The notes: generated by a model from the sequence alone, not told the origin. A stretch of DNA of 64,000 bases from JACRCT01 sp049841135 (GCA_049841135.1 JASGHK010000004.1:3162001-3226000); one strand, 5' to 3'; positions 10,128 to 18,694 are shown, counted from the first letter of the stretch. A program made the numbers and translations.

Positions 10128-11153
10128 GTGATCGTTCGCCTCTACCACGCTGACAAGAACGTCCGGCAAGAGCTGGCCCAAGCCGTGTCCTCGCGCAACG
10201 GCTTCGTCCTGGCGACCCAGATCCAGGGGCCGCACAACGTCAACATCGAGGGGCGGCTCCCGTTCAAGGAGATCCTCGAGTGCTGCGGCAAGAGCCTCGA
10301 CCTCATCGTCCTGATCGACGAGGGCAAGCCCGAGGGCATGTGGCGCGACCCCTTCGGTGAGCTGTGCGACCAGCTCTTCCGCGAGAAGCGCGACGCCGCC
10401 GCGGCGACCAGCGGCTGGGTGCTCCTCCGGGCGGGCCAGGCGATGGCCTACTTCCGCAAGGCGCTGTGGGACCCGCTGGTGGACGCCGAGGAGATCACCG
10501 GGTTCCTCAGTCGCGCGTCGCCGATGCTCTTCAAGGCGTACGAGCGGCCCAAGCCGATCCCCACCGAGCCGCCGGTCCCCAAGGCGCCGCCCAAGCCCAA
10601 GCCGAAGAAGACGCCCATCATCAACCCCGCGGCGCCGCCGGCGAGCTCGACGTCCAAGACCGCGCCCATCCCGGTCATCAAGACGCCGCCGAGGCCGACC
10701 CCCGCCGCCAAGCCGCCGCCCGGGCCTGCGGCGCAGACGGTGGAGTTCGCCATCCCCTCGGTGGTCGTCTCGGACGATCTCGGCGGGCCGCCGGTCGACG
10801 ACCGGCACGACACCGGCCCCGGCTTCCCGAGCGTGTCGGCGCTTGGCGACGATGACGACGAGACGACGACCGTCGAGGCGCAGTCCTTCGAAGACCCTGT
10901 CCACGAGCAGGCGCCGCCCGAGCCCGAGCCTCTGCCAGAGGCGCCGCCGTGCGAGGTCGACCCGTGGCTCGTCCTGGGCATCCACAAGGGCGCGCAGTTC
11001 GACGAGGTGAAGAAGGCCTACCGGGCGCTCATCACGCAGTACCACCCGGACAAGGTGGCGCACCTGGCGCCGGAGTTCCGCAAGCTCGCCGAGGACCGCA
11101 CGCGGGACATCAACATCGCCTACAACTACCTGGAGAAGCAGCTGGTCGGCTGA
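10128..11153 (+). CDS. J-domain protein with novel N-terminal domain
   Basis: 341 residues from GTG 10128 (the ATG at 10120 is out of frame and hits a stop). Residues 1-145 form a compact domain (MIVRLYHADKNVRQEL…) that I do not recognise. Residues 145-280 are rich in Pro, Lys and acidic residues and look disordered. The C-terminal 60 residues are a J domain with the essential HPD (ITQYHPDKV), so it should recruit and stimulate a DnaK-type chaperone. J domains are usually N-terminal, so this order suggests targeting of DnaK to whatever the N-domain binds. Confidence 0.8.
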   Translation: MIVRLYHADKNVRQELAQAVSSRNGFVLATQIQGPHNVNIEGRLPFKEILECCGKSLDLIVLIDEGKPEGMWRDPFGELCDQLFREKRDAAAATSGWVLLRAGQAMAYFRKALWDPLVDAEEITGFLSRASPMLFKAYERPKPIPTEPPVPKAPPKPKPKKTPIINPAAPPASSTSKTAPIPVIKTPPRPTPAAKPPPGPAAQTVEFAIPSVVVSDDLGGPPVDDRHDTGPGFPSVSALGDDDDETTTVEAQSFEDPVHEQAPPEPEPLPEAPPCEVDPWLVLGIHKGAQFDEVKKAYRALITQYHPDKVAHLAPEFRKLAEDRTRDINIAYNYLEKQLVG

Positions 11154-11165
11154 GGCTCGCCGCGA

Positions 11166-11774
11166 CTACCTCGCCGGCTGCTCCGGCGCGCGCTTCTCCA
11201 GCGCCTTGCGCACCGACTCGGAGACGTCCCGCTGGATGCGCTCGCGCATCTCCTGCTCGGCCTGCTCCCGCTGCGCCTTCTGCTGCGAGGTCACCTGCCA
11301 GACGGCGGCACCGACGAGCAGCGCCAGGGCGCCGATCACCCCGAGGATCGCCACGAGCTTCTGGCTTCCCGTCGGCGCTGGTGCCTTCGGCAGCGGCGGC
11401 AGGGCCGGCAACCACCTCGCCAGCGCCGCCTGGATGTTCTCCACGGTGTCCCGGCCCCACGCGCTGCCCGACAGCACGCCGACCAGGCCCTTCTCCGGCT
11501 CCCAGGCCCACAGCTCGGGGACGCTCATCACCCTGGCGCCGAGCGCCTGGAGCTCCGCGGTGTGCTGATCGACGTCTGCCAGGACGAAGCAGCAGCCGGC
11601 GAGCAGCTGGGCGACGGTGGGCTCGGCCAGCGCCTGCCGAAGGGCCTTGCACGGCGGCGCCCAGCTCGCCATCAGCGCGACCACCACGCGGCTCCCCTTG
11701 GCCGCTTCGGCGCGCAGCTGGTCCTGGAGCGGCATTCCTGCGACGGGCTCGACGACGCGCAGCGGAGCGGGCAT
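11166..11774 (-). CDS. Thioredoxin-fold membrane protein
   Basis: 202 residues. Residues 1-110 look like a thioredoxin fold with the active-site region SWAPPCK, which keeps only the second Cys of the CxxC pair, so classical disulfide exchange is doubtful. A single membrane segment (LVAILGVIGALALLVGAAVW) at about 145-165 is followed by a charged coiled-coil tail (QQKAQREQAEQEMRERIQ). It converges with the J-domain gene, 13 bases apart. Confidence 0.75.
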   Translation of the reverse strand: MPAPLRVVEPVAGMPLQDQLRAEAAKGSRVVVALMASWAPPCKALRQALAEPTVAQLLAGCCFVLADVDQHTAELQALGARVMSVPELWAWEPEKGLVGVLSGSAWGRDTVENIQAALARWLPALPPLPKAPAPTGSQKLVAILGVIGALALLVGAAVWQVTSQQKAQREQAEQEMRERIQRDVSESVRKALEKRAPEQPAR

Positions 11775-11787
11775 CGGGACCTCCGGG

Positions 11788-12390
11788 TCAGTTCAGGCGC
11801 GGCTTCTTGCGCACCGACCGGCTGATCATCTGGACCGGTCCCAGGAACAGGTGCTTCTCGGTGTAGACCTTGCGCCCGGCGGGCCGGCCGCGCTTCACCG
11901 AGGGCCCAGGCTTCTCCAGCCACTGCCGGGCGATGGCCGTGCCGTGCCACGAGAGCGCCTGCTTCAGGTCGGCGGGGATCGACGCGAGGTAGCGCTTCAC
12001 CAGCGGACCCAGGCGCTTGTCGAAGTCGGCGCGCAGCGTGGTGTGGCGCCGGCCGGAGTGGAGCGTCCCGTCGAAGCGCTTCGAGATGTGGAAGAGCTCG
12101 TGGAGGATGGTCTCGACGCGCTTCTCGAAGGTGGCTGCGCGGAACCAGCGCGGGCGCAGCGTCACCACGTAGAGCATCTGCCGGCCCTTGACCCGCACCA
12201 CCGGCTTGCCGCTCGGCCGGTCGATGGGCCCCAGCGGCCGGATGGTCCCCCAGGAGGCGCGGCGGGCCTCGCCGGCGACGATGAGGATCCGCGAGCCCTT
12301 GACGTGCGAGAACTCGGGCAGCCGCTTGGCGACATCCTGGATGACGGCCCGCACCGCCCGCGTGATGTTCGGTCGCCGGACGGGAGCCAT
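11788..12390 (-). CDS. Putative metallopeptidase (HExxH)
   Basis: 200 residues. The zinc-binding motif HELFH (ETILHELFHIS) lies near residue 100, and a second His-rich segment LHSGRRHTTLRADFDKRL follows and may supply a third ligand. The layout fits the putative phage-type metallopeptidase family. The C-terminus is strongly basic. It is 13 bases upstream of the thioredoxin-like gene on the same strand, so they are probably cotranscribed. Confidence 0.72.
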   Translation of the reverse strand: MAPVRRPNITRAVRAVIQDVAKRLPEFSHVKGSRILIVAGEARRASWGTIRPLGPIDRPSGKPVVRVKGRQMLYVVTLRPRWFRAATFEKRVETILHELFHISKRFDGTLHSGRRHTTLRADFDKRLGPLVKRYLASIPADLKQALSWHGTAIARQWLEKPGPSVKRGRPAGRKVYTEKHLFLGPVQMISRSVRKKPRLN

Positions 12391-12401
12391 GGATACCCTG
12401 A

Positions 12402-12432
12402 GAAAAAAGCAGGCTCCCTCGTCGGGAGCCTG
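12402..12432 (-). terminator. Rho-independent terminator after clpP
   Basis: On the minus strand CAGGCTCCC and GGGAGCCTG form a 9-bp stem with a five-base loop, followed by GCTTTTTTC. It sits 27 bases past the clpP stop and just before the metallopeptidase start, so it ends the tig-clpP transcript. This is the best intrinsic terminator in the window. Confidence 0.85.
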
Positions 12433-12459
12433 GGGTCTGGAGCCTGCGGTCTGGAGCGC

Positions 12460-13062
12460 CTACTTCTTCTTCTGGGTCACGACCTCGTCGATGAGGCCGT
12501 ACTCCAGAGCCTCGCCAGGGCCCATGAAGTAGTCGCGCTCGGCGTCCTTCTCCACGCGCTCGACGGGCTTGCCGCTGTGCTTGGAGATGATCTCGTTGAG
12601 CTTGGCCTTGAGCCGGAGGATCTCCTTGGCGTGGATCTCGACGTCCGTCGCCTGCCCGGACGCGCCGCCGGAGACCTGGTGGATCATGATGCGCGAGTGC
12701 GGCAGCGCGAACCGCTTGCCCTTGGCGCCGGCGCAGAGCAGCAGCGCGCCCATCGACGCCGCCTGGCCCATGCAGATGGTGGACACCTGCGGCCGCACGT
12801 ACTGCATGGTGTCGTAGATGGCCAGGCCGGCGGTGACCGACCCGCCGGGGGAGTTGATGTAGAGGTTGATGTCCTTGTCCGGGTCCTCGGACTCCAGGAA
12901 GAGCATCTGGGCGACGATGACGTTGGCGACGTCGTCGTCGACCGGGGTTCCCAGGAAGATGATGCGGTCCTTGAGGAGCCGGCTGTAGATGTCGTAGCTG
13001 CGCTCGCCGCGGTGCGTCTGCTCCACCACGAACGGCATCGGAATGTAGTTCGCGCGAGTCAT
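12460..13062 (-). CDS. clpP: ATP-dependent Clp protease proteolytic subunit
   Basis: 200 residues, full length for ClpP. The catalytic triad is visible: Ser in GQAASMGA (about residue 98), His in ALPHSRIMIHQ (about 123) and Asp in ERDYFM (about 172). The chamber-forming helical region and the N-terminal axial segment (MPFVVEQTHRGERSYDI) are present. It follows tig by about 60 bases on the same strand, the usual tig-clpP order; clpX is not next to it, as a terminator and an unrelated gene follow. It forms tetradecamers that degrade substrates unfolded by ClpX or ClpA. Confidence 0.97.
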   Translation of the reverse strand: MTRANYIPMPFVVEQTHRGERSYDIYSRLLKDRIIFLGTPVDDDVANVIVAQMLFLESEDPDKDINLYINSPGGSVTAGLAIYDTMQYVRPQVSTICMGQAASMGALLLCAGAKGKRFALPHSRIMIHQVSGGASGQATDVEIHAKEILRLKAKLNEIISKHSGKPVERVEKDAERDYFMGPGEALEYGLIDEVVTQKKK

Positions 13063-13125
13063 CGACGAGCCTCCGAAATCAAGAAGGGCTACAGCCTAAC
13101 GCCTACAGCCTGCAGCCTGCACTTC

Positions 13126-14416
13126 TCACGGCTGCGTAATCTTGGCCTTCGACTCCAGGAAGGCAATCGTCTTCTCTTCGCGGACCTGGAGGCCGAGCGC
13201 CTCGCCGCCGTCGTGGCTGACGAGCTGGGCGCGGACCTTCTCCTCCGGCGCCTTGAGCTTGGCGGCGAGCTTCTTGACGCGCTCGTCGATGTCCTCGGGC
13301 TTGGCCTCGATCTTCTCCTTGATGCCGATGGCCTCGAGGAGCAGGGCGCCGCGGACCTCGGTCTCGGCGGACGGCCGCAGGCTCTCGCGCAGGCGGTCGA
13401 AGTCGAGGTTCATCTTGCGGGGGTCCATGCCCTGGTGGGCGAAGCGCTCGAGCGCCCCCTGGATCATGCGGTCGACGGTGCGGTCGATGAGCGAGCGCGG
13501 GACGTCGAAGGGGTTCTTCTCGATGAGGGCGGCGAGCATGCCGTTGCGGAACTCGCGGTCGACCTTCTCGGTCTCGCGCTCGGTCAGCTCGTCCTTGATG
13601 CGCTTCTTGAGGTCGGCCACCGAGAGGTTGCCGCCGACGTCCTTGGCGAACTCGTCGTCGACCTCGGGCAGCTTCTGGGTCTTGAGCGCGTCGAGGGTGA
13701 TCTTGAAGGTGGCGACCTTGCCGGCCAGCTCGGCCAGGCGGTGGTCCTTGGGGAAAGTGTGCTGGATCTCGCGGGTCTCGCCGATCTTCGCGCCCGCCAG
13801 CGCCTCGACGTTGCCCTCGCCGAAGTCGCCCGGGGCGACCTCGACGGTGACGCTGTCGGCCTTGCCGCCGGCGAAGCCCTTGCCCTCGATGGTGCCCTCG
13901 TAGTGGACGACGGCGAAGTCGCCCTTCTCGGCGACGTCCCGGCCCTCGACGGCGACCAGCTGGGCCATGGCCTGGCGCAGGCGCTCGACCTCGGCGTCGA
14001 CCTGGGTGTCGGCGACGTTGATCTGGCCCTTCTTGAGCCTCCAGGCCCTCGTAGCTCTTCGGGTCGAGCTTGGGCTTGACCTCGACGTTCGCCTCGAACT
14101 TGAAGACCTCACCGGGCTTGAGCTCGTCGGTCTTCACGCGGGGCGAGCCGACCGGCTGCACCTCGGGGTGGGCGACGATGCCCTCGCGGTAGCCCTGCTC
14201 GACGAGGTTCTGGATGACCTCGCCCTCGACCTGCTGCTTGTAGCGGGTCTCGAGGATGCGGCGGGGGACCTTGCCGGGGCGGAAGCCGGGCACGCGCACC
14301 TGGCGGGAGAGCAGGCGGTAGGTCTTGTCCATCTCGGCCTGCACGCGCTCGACCTCGACCTCGACCTTGAGGCGCCGCTCGATGGGCGAGACTTCTTCCA
14401 CGATGAACTTGGGCAT
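13126..14416 (-). CDS. tig: Trigger factor (frame-disrupted)
   Basis: About 429 residues after correction. Start MPKFIVEEVSPIERRLKVEV with a GAGGAT ribosome site. The ribosome-binding signature GFRPGKVPRR is present near residue 45. The FKBP-like domain (GDFAVVHYEGTIEGKGF…) and helical C-terminal arms follow. One base must be removed at about 14035-14042 so that YEGLE joins LKKGQINVADTQ. It binds at the ribosome exit tunnel and chaperones nascent chains; its neighbour clpP fits a protein quality-control operon. Confidence 0.93.
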
Positions 14417-14603
14417 TCGTCGATCCTCAATCGGGTCGGCCTGCCCCGTTCCGGACCAAAGCCGGGCGGGCGGGCAAGCAGTCAAAGAGCGCGTGGGGTA
14501 ACCCGGATTGCGGGCCCCGTCAAGGCCAAGGAAGGCTCCGGCGACTCGCGCACGCAAGAGGAAGCAGGCGGGCAGGCCGTGCTATGAAGGCGCTCGTCTG
14601 AAC

Positions 14604-14684
14604 GGGCGGGTGGTGGAACGGCAGACACTCGGGTCTTAGAAGCCCGTGCCGCAAGGCGTGAGGGTTCGATTCCCTCCCCGCCCA
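14604..14684 (+). tRNA. tRNA-Leu (anticodon UAG)
   Basis: 81 nt class II tRNA. Acceptor GGGCGGG pairs with CCCGCCC, followed by discriminator A at 14684. The anticodon stem CGGGT/GCCCG encloses loop CTTAGAA, giving anticodon TAG for CUA-type leucine codons. A long variable arm (TGCCGCAAGGCG) and T-arm GAGGG-TTCGATT-CCCTC complete the fold. The CCA end is not encoded (CACA follows). No integrase or duplicated 3' end is seen nearby. Confidence 0.95.
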
Positions 14685-14775
14685 CAGGAGCAATCGAAGA
14701 GGCAGTCGATGGTCGATCGTCGGTAGCGCGCAGCTGCCTGGCGGCACTCCCCGACCGGCTGGCCGCACACCCGGC

Positions 14776-15150
14776 TCAGATGTCCATCGACAAATGGAAG
14801 CGGCCCCCCTCGCGATGCGCCTTCTCGAGAACCTTCTCGATGGACTCGAGGTCGCCCCTCGCGGAGTTCAGCTTCTCGTCGCCTCTCCCGACCCTGCCGA
14901 GCAGGGCCTTCACCACGGCGAGGCCCTCCGCAGCGGAGAACCAGGCCACCGGTGGCGGCTCGACGTCGAGGAATTCCTCCGGGAGTTCGTCACTTGCGAT
15001 GCTGAAGAACGACATCAGCGACGGCTGTCCGATCTGCGCGGAGAGCTCGTCGACGTGCTCGATGACCCGACCGAGGTCCTTGCCATTGACGCTGGAGCTG
15101 TCGCACCCCTCGATCTTCCTTTCCAGCGATACGTAGACTGCGACCCCCAT
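14776..15150 (-). CDS. Hypothetical protein, 124 aa
   Basis: Begins MGVAVYVSLERKIEG at 15150, eleven bases after the preceding small gene stops, so the two probably share a transcript. The protein is acidic, single-domain and without signal peptide, with an internal WFSAAEGLAVVKALLGRV helix. The size and the opening beta strand resemble small immunity-type or housekeeping hypothetical families, but no toxin gene is adjacent, so I assign no function. Confidence 0.6.
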   Translation of the reverse strand: MGVAVYVSLERKIEGCDSSSVNGKDLGRVIEHVDELSAQIGQPSLMSFFSIASDELPEEFLDVEPPPVAWFSAAEGLAVVKALLGRVGRGDEKLNSARGDLESIEKVLEKAHREGGRFHLSMDI

Positions 15151-15161
15151 CGGCCCTCCCT

Positions 15162-15368
15162 CTACTTCAGCGGCTGCGTCCGGCAGAGCTTGCACAGCGC
15201 ACCGTCGGCCCCGGCGCCCCGCTCGATGACCGGCGCGCCGCACTCCTTGCAGTGCGCGTGGAAGGCGTGGTCGTCGCAGAAGGCGCACATGCCAGTGCTC
15301 TCCACCACCGCCGGCCGGCGGCAGCCCTGGCACGTACAGAGCTTCTCCTGCTGTTCGCTGGCGTCCAT
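15162..15368 (-). CDS. Small multi-cysteine zinc-binding protein
   Basis: 68 residues from ATG 15368. Ten Cys and several His occur in spaced pairs (CTCQGC, CAFCDDHAFHAHC, CKEC, CKLC), enough for two zinc sites of ribbon or treble-clef type. No other domain. It overlaps nothing and precedes the 124-aa gene. A longer in-frame extension upstream lacks a ribosome site and runs through a dispersed repeat at 15443-15473. Confidence 0.62.
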   Translation of the reverse strand: MDASEQQEKLCTCQGCRRPAVVESTGMCAFCDDHAFHAHCKECGAPVIERGAGADGALCKLCRTQPLK

Positions 15369-15442
15369 GCCGCGCCGTCTACCACCCTCCGGCCCGGACC
15401 TGAACTCGAATCTCTCTTGTCCTTGCTCGAACCCTCCCGATC

Positions 15443-15473
15443 CTGCACCGGGCGCAAGGAGGCCCGCGCTCAC
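15443..15473 (+). repeat. REP-like short dispersed repeat, copy 1
   Basis: Shares the core CACCGGGC-n-AGGAGGCCCGCG with copies at 15687-15719 and 34943-34970. The GGGC…GCCC arms can form a small stem. Lies upstream of the zinc-binding protein gene. Confidence 0.5.
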
Positions 15474-15514
15474 GAGGGTGTTGAGGGTTGCGGCTCGGCC
15501 TTCTCGTCAGTCAT

Positions 15515-15541
15515 CCATGTTGATGATCGCTGACATACCTT
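15515..15541 (-). repeat. 27-bp conserved intergenic motif, copy 1
   Basis: Matches 34890-34916 at 25 of 27 bases; on the minus strand it reads AAGGTATGTCAGCG, then ATCATCAACATGG. Both copies lie upstream of minus-strand genes and within 30-45 bases of a REP-like repeat. Could be a promoter, a regulator site or part of a small mobile unit. Confidence 0.5.
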
Positions 15542-15686
15542 CAGCAAAGACGCCGATGCCGGCTCGCTGCTTCGGCACCCATCAGCCAAGCCAGCCTTTC
15601 TTGGCCGCTTGGCGTTGAATCCGCCCCCGAGAACCCCAGACGCGTGCAAGAGGCGAAGATGGCCGTGCTCGACTCGGACCTCATCA

Positions 15687-15719
15687 CTGCCCAGGGCTGT
15701 AGGAGGCCCGCGCGCTCAC
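15687..15719 (+). repeat. REP-like short dispersed repeat, copy 2, abutting the IS
   Basis: CTGCCCAGGGCTG then AGGAGGCCCGCGCGC, ending six bases from the inferred left end of the IS110-type element. IS1111-type elements often target such hairpin repeats, so it may be the insertion target. Confidence 0.45.
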
Positions 15720-15770
15720 GCTTCCATGAGAAGGCCGTCGGGAGTCAAGTACAACCGTCCTATTGCACTC

Positions 15771-15827
15771 GCGGGTCTGGGGGCGCGCAGCCCCCAGCGG
15801 GTATGGGCAGAGCCCATAGATGCCCGC
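15771..15827 (-). ncRNA. Candidate guide (bridge/seek) RNA structure of the IS
   Basis: Two adjacent hairpins: CTGGGGGC/GCCCCCAG (8 bp, five-base loop, 15777-15797) and ATGGGC/GCCCAT (6 bp, three-base loop, 15803-15817), the second enclosed by GCGGG/CCCGC. They lie in the non-coding end downstream of the transposase, where IS1111-type elements encode their targeting RNA. Strand is inferred from the transposase; the RNA limits are not determinable by eye. A further stem, GGGCTGC/GCAGCCC, lies at 16014-16030. Confidence 0.5.
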
Positions 15828-16201
15828 GGTGGTGGTTCGTGGCTGTCCAGTGGTGGCGCCGCCTTCGGCAGTCTTGAAACGCCGAGTTACGTCGCCCCCT
15901 ATTTGCCCTACTGCGTTCGTCGTACCTTCCTGCCAGCTCGAGACCTGCTTCCTTGTTCGTCGTGCTGCTGCATCAGGTGACCGTACCGTCAGGCTTCCAT
16001 TCGCACTCGTAGTGGGCTGCTTGGCAGCCCGGTGCATGGGGGGATCCAATAAAGCTGGACGCTGCCATCTTGCGGTCGTCCTCAACAGCTCAAGCGTGAG
16101 CCCGCAGTCGTCCAGACAAGGCGGTTGGTCTGTTCCTGAATTCTTGCACTGCGAAAAGTTGGCGTGGCCTCGTGCCTTCGGTTGGCGACGAGAACGACCC
16201 T

Positions 16202-17344
16202 CTACTGAGCGGTCTTCTTGCCGCCCTTGGTCTTCTGCTTCTTGGTGCCCTGCATGGTTGTCGGCGCCTTCTTCTTCGGCGTTGGTGTGGTCTTGGGGGA
16301 CTGCTTCTTCGCGGCGTAGCCGACCGGTTGGTACTTCTCCCCGGTCACCCATAACCGGTGCATCAGCACGCCCAGCTTTCGCGCCACCGCGACCTGCGCC
16401 TTCTTCATCGGCGCAGTGCCTCCCCGGCCCTTCAAGTGGAGACCCCAGTCCTTCAAGTCGGAGGCCGGACTGCTCTTCCGCAGGATGTACGCCGCGCTGT
16501 TGACCAGCAGTCGCCTCACGAACGGGTCGCCGGCCTTGGTGATCGGCAGCTGCTTGTCAATCTTCCCGGACTTGTCGTTCTTGGGCACCAGCCCGAGGTA
16601 GGGGCCTACCAGCCGACTCTCCTTGAACCGCGTCTTGTCCTCGATGGTGAGTACGAAGACCAGCCCCGTCAGGTTGCCCACGCCCATCGGCTGCGTGACC
16701 AGTTCCACCTCTGGATACTTCTTCGCCAGCTGGTCGATCTTCGCGTCGTACTCCGCGATCTTCTTGTCGAGGGTCTCCAACACCTCGTAAAGCGGCGCCA
16801 GCGCCGGCTCCAATATCGGGGGAAGCGCCGGCAGGGTCTGTGTGAAGTGCGCAGCGTCGCACTTCCCCAGCCGCTCCCCGAACGACTTGACCATCATGCG
16901 TATCTGGCTGACCAACCGCGTCCGAGCTCGAACCAGTCCGTCCCGAGCCTTTGCGACCGCCAGGTCGGCCTGCGCCTGGTTGCCCCGATGCTCGATGGGA
17001 GAGAGCAGCGCCACGTCCGCTCGCCCCAGTCGCGCTAGCAGTGCCGCATCCCGCTTGTCCGTCTTCTTCGTGCTTTCCGAGATCAGCTTCACCGCTCTCG
17101 GGTTGGAAACCGTTGGCCGGTGTCCCAGGTCCTTTAGCAACTGACTGACCCACCGCGAATGCGTTCCCACCTCGATAACCACGTGCGCCGGCTTCAGGCC
17201 TTTGAAGACCGTCGTCATCGCCTCCCGCGTCGTCTTGACGGGCGGGACCCGGTGGCCGTCCTTTTCCCCGCCCTTCAGCACGTACAGCTCGCTGGTCGTG
17301 TCGCCGAGATCGCATCCGATCGTATCGATGGTAGGTTCCGCCAT
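16202..17344 (-). CDS. IS110-family transposase
   Basis: 380 residues. The N-terminal RuvC-like domain shows the DEDD set: Asp in TIGCDLGD, Glu in VVIEVGTHS, and two Asp in KKTDKRDAALLARL. A coiled-coil region follows, and the C-terminal transposase-20 domain contains LTQPMGVG-type and YLGLVPKNDKSGK segments with the conserved Ser. The tail is Lys/Thr/Pro-rich and unusually long and basic. Intact, so the element may be active. It is carried by the inverted-repeat-bounded element 15726-17419, just downstream of the LON-domain gene. Confidence 0.93.
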   Translation of the reverse strand: MAEPTIDTIGCDLGDTTSELYVLKGGEKDGHRVPPVKTTREAMTTVFKGLKPAHVVIEVGTHSRWVSQLLKDLGHRPTVSNPRAVKLISESTKKTDKRDAALLARLGRADVALLSPIEHRGNQAQADLAVAKARDGLVRARTRLVSQIRMMVKSFGERLGKCDAAHFTQTLPALPPILEPALAPLYEVLETLDKKIAEYDAKIDQLAKKYPEVELVTQPMGVGNLTGLVFVLTIEDKTRFKESRLVGPYLGLVPKNDKSGKIDKQLPITKAGDPFVRRLLVNSAAYILRKSSPASDLKDWGLHLKGRGGTAPMKKAQVAVARKLGVLMHRLWVTGEKYQPVGYAAKKQSPKTTPTPKKKAPTTMQGTKKQKTKGGKKTAQ

Positions 17345-17412
17345 GGCCGTCCTCTCCTTGCACCTTGAGTGCGCTATCCAACCGGCAGCTTAGCCGGTCG
17401 GGGAGGACGGCC
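17345..17412. promoter_or_regulatory. Structured 5' end of the IS (nested hairpins)
   Basis: GGCCGTCCTC at 17345-17354 is complementary to GAGGACGGCC at 17403-17412, enclosing a second hairpin ACCGGC/GCCGGT (17381-17398). This palindromic left end directly precedes the transposase ATG and may serve in end recognition or limit read-through into the transposase gene. Confidence 0.5.
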
Positions 17413-17432
17413 TTCTCATCCCATCTTGCGGC

Positions 17433-18095
17433 TCAGCACAGCATCCCGTCGGGCGGCGCAGGCTGGTTCGCCAGCAGCATCCCGCCGATCTCGCCCAGCA
17501 GCTTGCGGACCCGGCTCTGCACGTCCAGCGACTCGAGCACCCCCTGCAGATCCTCTGGCTCGTCCAGCACCGCCGCGGCCACCACGTCGCACAGCGTCCC
17601 CGGGTCGGGGATGCGCGCCGCCGCGGTCGCCAGCGCCTGCGCCAGCTCCTCGGGAAGCGTCTCGGTGAGCTGCAGGACCGCGCGGCGGACCAGGTCCACC
17701 TGATGGCGGTCGCTCGCCGGCGGCTCCTCGGCGAGATCCGCCACTACCTCGCGGAACGGCTGCTCGGGGGCGTGCTCGCGCAGCAGCCGCACCCGGGCCA
17801 CGCCGCGCACCAGGATGTTGTACCGGCCGTCGGGGAGCTTCTCGGCGTCGTCGACAATCCCCACTCCGGCGAGGGGTCGAACCGCCGGCCTCCCCTCGTA
17901 GTCCTTCTCCCAGCCGGGGGCGAGCATCGCCACCGAGAGCACCTTGTCCCCCTCCAGCGCCGCCGCGACCATGGCCCGGTAGCGCGGCTCGAAGATGTGC
18001 AACGGCAGGGAGCTGCCGGGCAGCAGCACCGCCTTGGGCAATGGGAAGACCTTCAAGCGGTCGAGCGCGGCGCTCACGATTTGGATGTCGTTCAC
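17433..18095 (-). CDS. LON substrate-binding (N-terminal) domain protein
   Basis: 220 residues from GTG 18095. The pattern KVFPLPKAVLLPGSSLPLHIFEPRYRAMV, then GVGIVDDAEKLPDGRYNILVRGVARVRLL, is the classic LON N-terminal domain. No AAA or protease domain follows, so it is a stand-alone member of the peptidase S16 LON-domain family; bacterial stand-alone versions are uncharacterised. Its stop lies 14 bases from the IS end, so the IS inserted immediately downstream without breaking it. Confidence 0.88.
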   Translation of the reverse strand: MNDIQIVSAALDRLKVFPLPKAVLLPGSSLPLHIFEPRYRAMVAAALEGDKVLSVAMLAPGWEKDYEGRPAVRPLAGVGIVDDAEKLPDGRYNILVRGVARVRLLREHAPEQPFREVVADLAEEPPASDRHQVDLVRRAVLQLTETLPEELAQALATAAARIPDPGTLCDVVAAAVLDEPEDLQGVLESLDVQSRVRKLLGEIGGMLLANQPAPPDGMLC

Positions 18096-18301
18096 GCCCC
18101 AAGGCCTAACCCCGCGGCCTCCCCGATGCATCACGGCCTGGTCTCGCGCAGGCGCAGAAGCCCGAGGAATCCTTGGCAGGCTTGGCGGCTCGCAGACCGG
18201 TCATTCTCGCCCCTCCCTCTTTGGAGGGCCTGGGCTCCCACGACTTGAAACTCCGCGGGGGCCTGCACATCAGAACGGCCCACTTGATCGAGGGTCGTCC
18301 C

Positions 18302-18694
18302 ATGAGCACCAGCGAAACCGTCACGCCCTACACCGCCACCGCCGACCTGGCCCGCCCTGCTTCGCAGCCGATGCTGCCTCACGCCGGCGCTCCGGTCCGC
18401 TGCGTCCGCCTCGACGGCGCCGGCCGCCCGGTGGAGACCTTTGTCGGTAGCTGCTCGGTCCTCGACGACGGCTGTGTGGTGGTGACCACCGACCGCTCGG
18501 TGCGCCCGGGCGAGCAGGTCCACCTCTCCTTCACGGTCGCTGGCGGCGAGCTGACGGACACCTTCCTGACCAAGCGTTCGGTGGCCTCGTTCCGCCCTGG
18601 ACGGGAGCCCGAGTACCGCCTCTCCTTCGAGCTCGACGAAGACGCCGGCGTGGACTTCGGCGCGCTGGCCGACCGCCTCCCGGACCTGTTCTGA
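18302..18694 (+). CDS. Hypothetical protein, possibly PilZ-like
   Basis: 130 residues from ATG 18302. A central segment (VLDDGCVVVTTDRSVRPGEQVHLSFTV) has the strand-turn-strand feel of PilZ barrels, but the RxxxR and DxSxxG c-di-GMP motifs are not evident, so nucleotide binding is doubtful. Cytoplasmic by sequence. It converges with the lipoprotein gene across a strong hairpin. Confidence 0.6.
   Translation: MSTSETVTPYTATADLARPASQPMLPHAGAPVRCVRLDGAGRPVETFVGSCSVLDDGCVVVTTDRSVRPGEQVHLSFTVAGGELTDTFLTKRSVASFRPGREPEYRLSFELDEDAGVDFGALADRLPDLF

Larger units (their letters stand above)
15726..17419 (-). mobile_element. IS110-family (IS1111-like) insertion sequence
   Basis: Bounded by 14-bp perfect inverted repeats, ATGAGAAGGCCGTC at 15726-15739 and its complement at 17406-17419. 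It contains one transposase gene and a long non-coding stretch (15740-16201) downstream of it. The inverted ends and the long 3' non-coding end fit the IS1111 subgroup, in which a guide RNA is encoded downstream of the transposase. No target duplication is visible, as expected for this family. True ends may extend a few bases beyond the repeats. Confidence 0.8.

Noticed and set aside
6897..11063. Single giant minus-strand protein spanning the FGE-like and kinase genes
   Set aside because: The open frame joins pieces of two real genes through a frame break at 9123 and non-coding frame between; two separate products with their own starts fit far better.
14604..14684. tRNA-Leu as an attachment site for an integrated element
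   Set aside because: No integrase nearby and no second copy of the tRNA 3' end seen; downstream genes look ordinary.
14776..15368. Toxin-immunity pair
   Set aside because: Both proteins are small and lack toxin motifs; the Cys-rich one is a zinc protein. No secretion or nuclease domain is adjacent.
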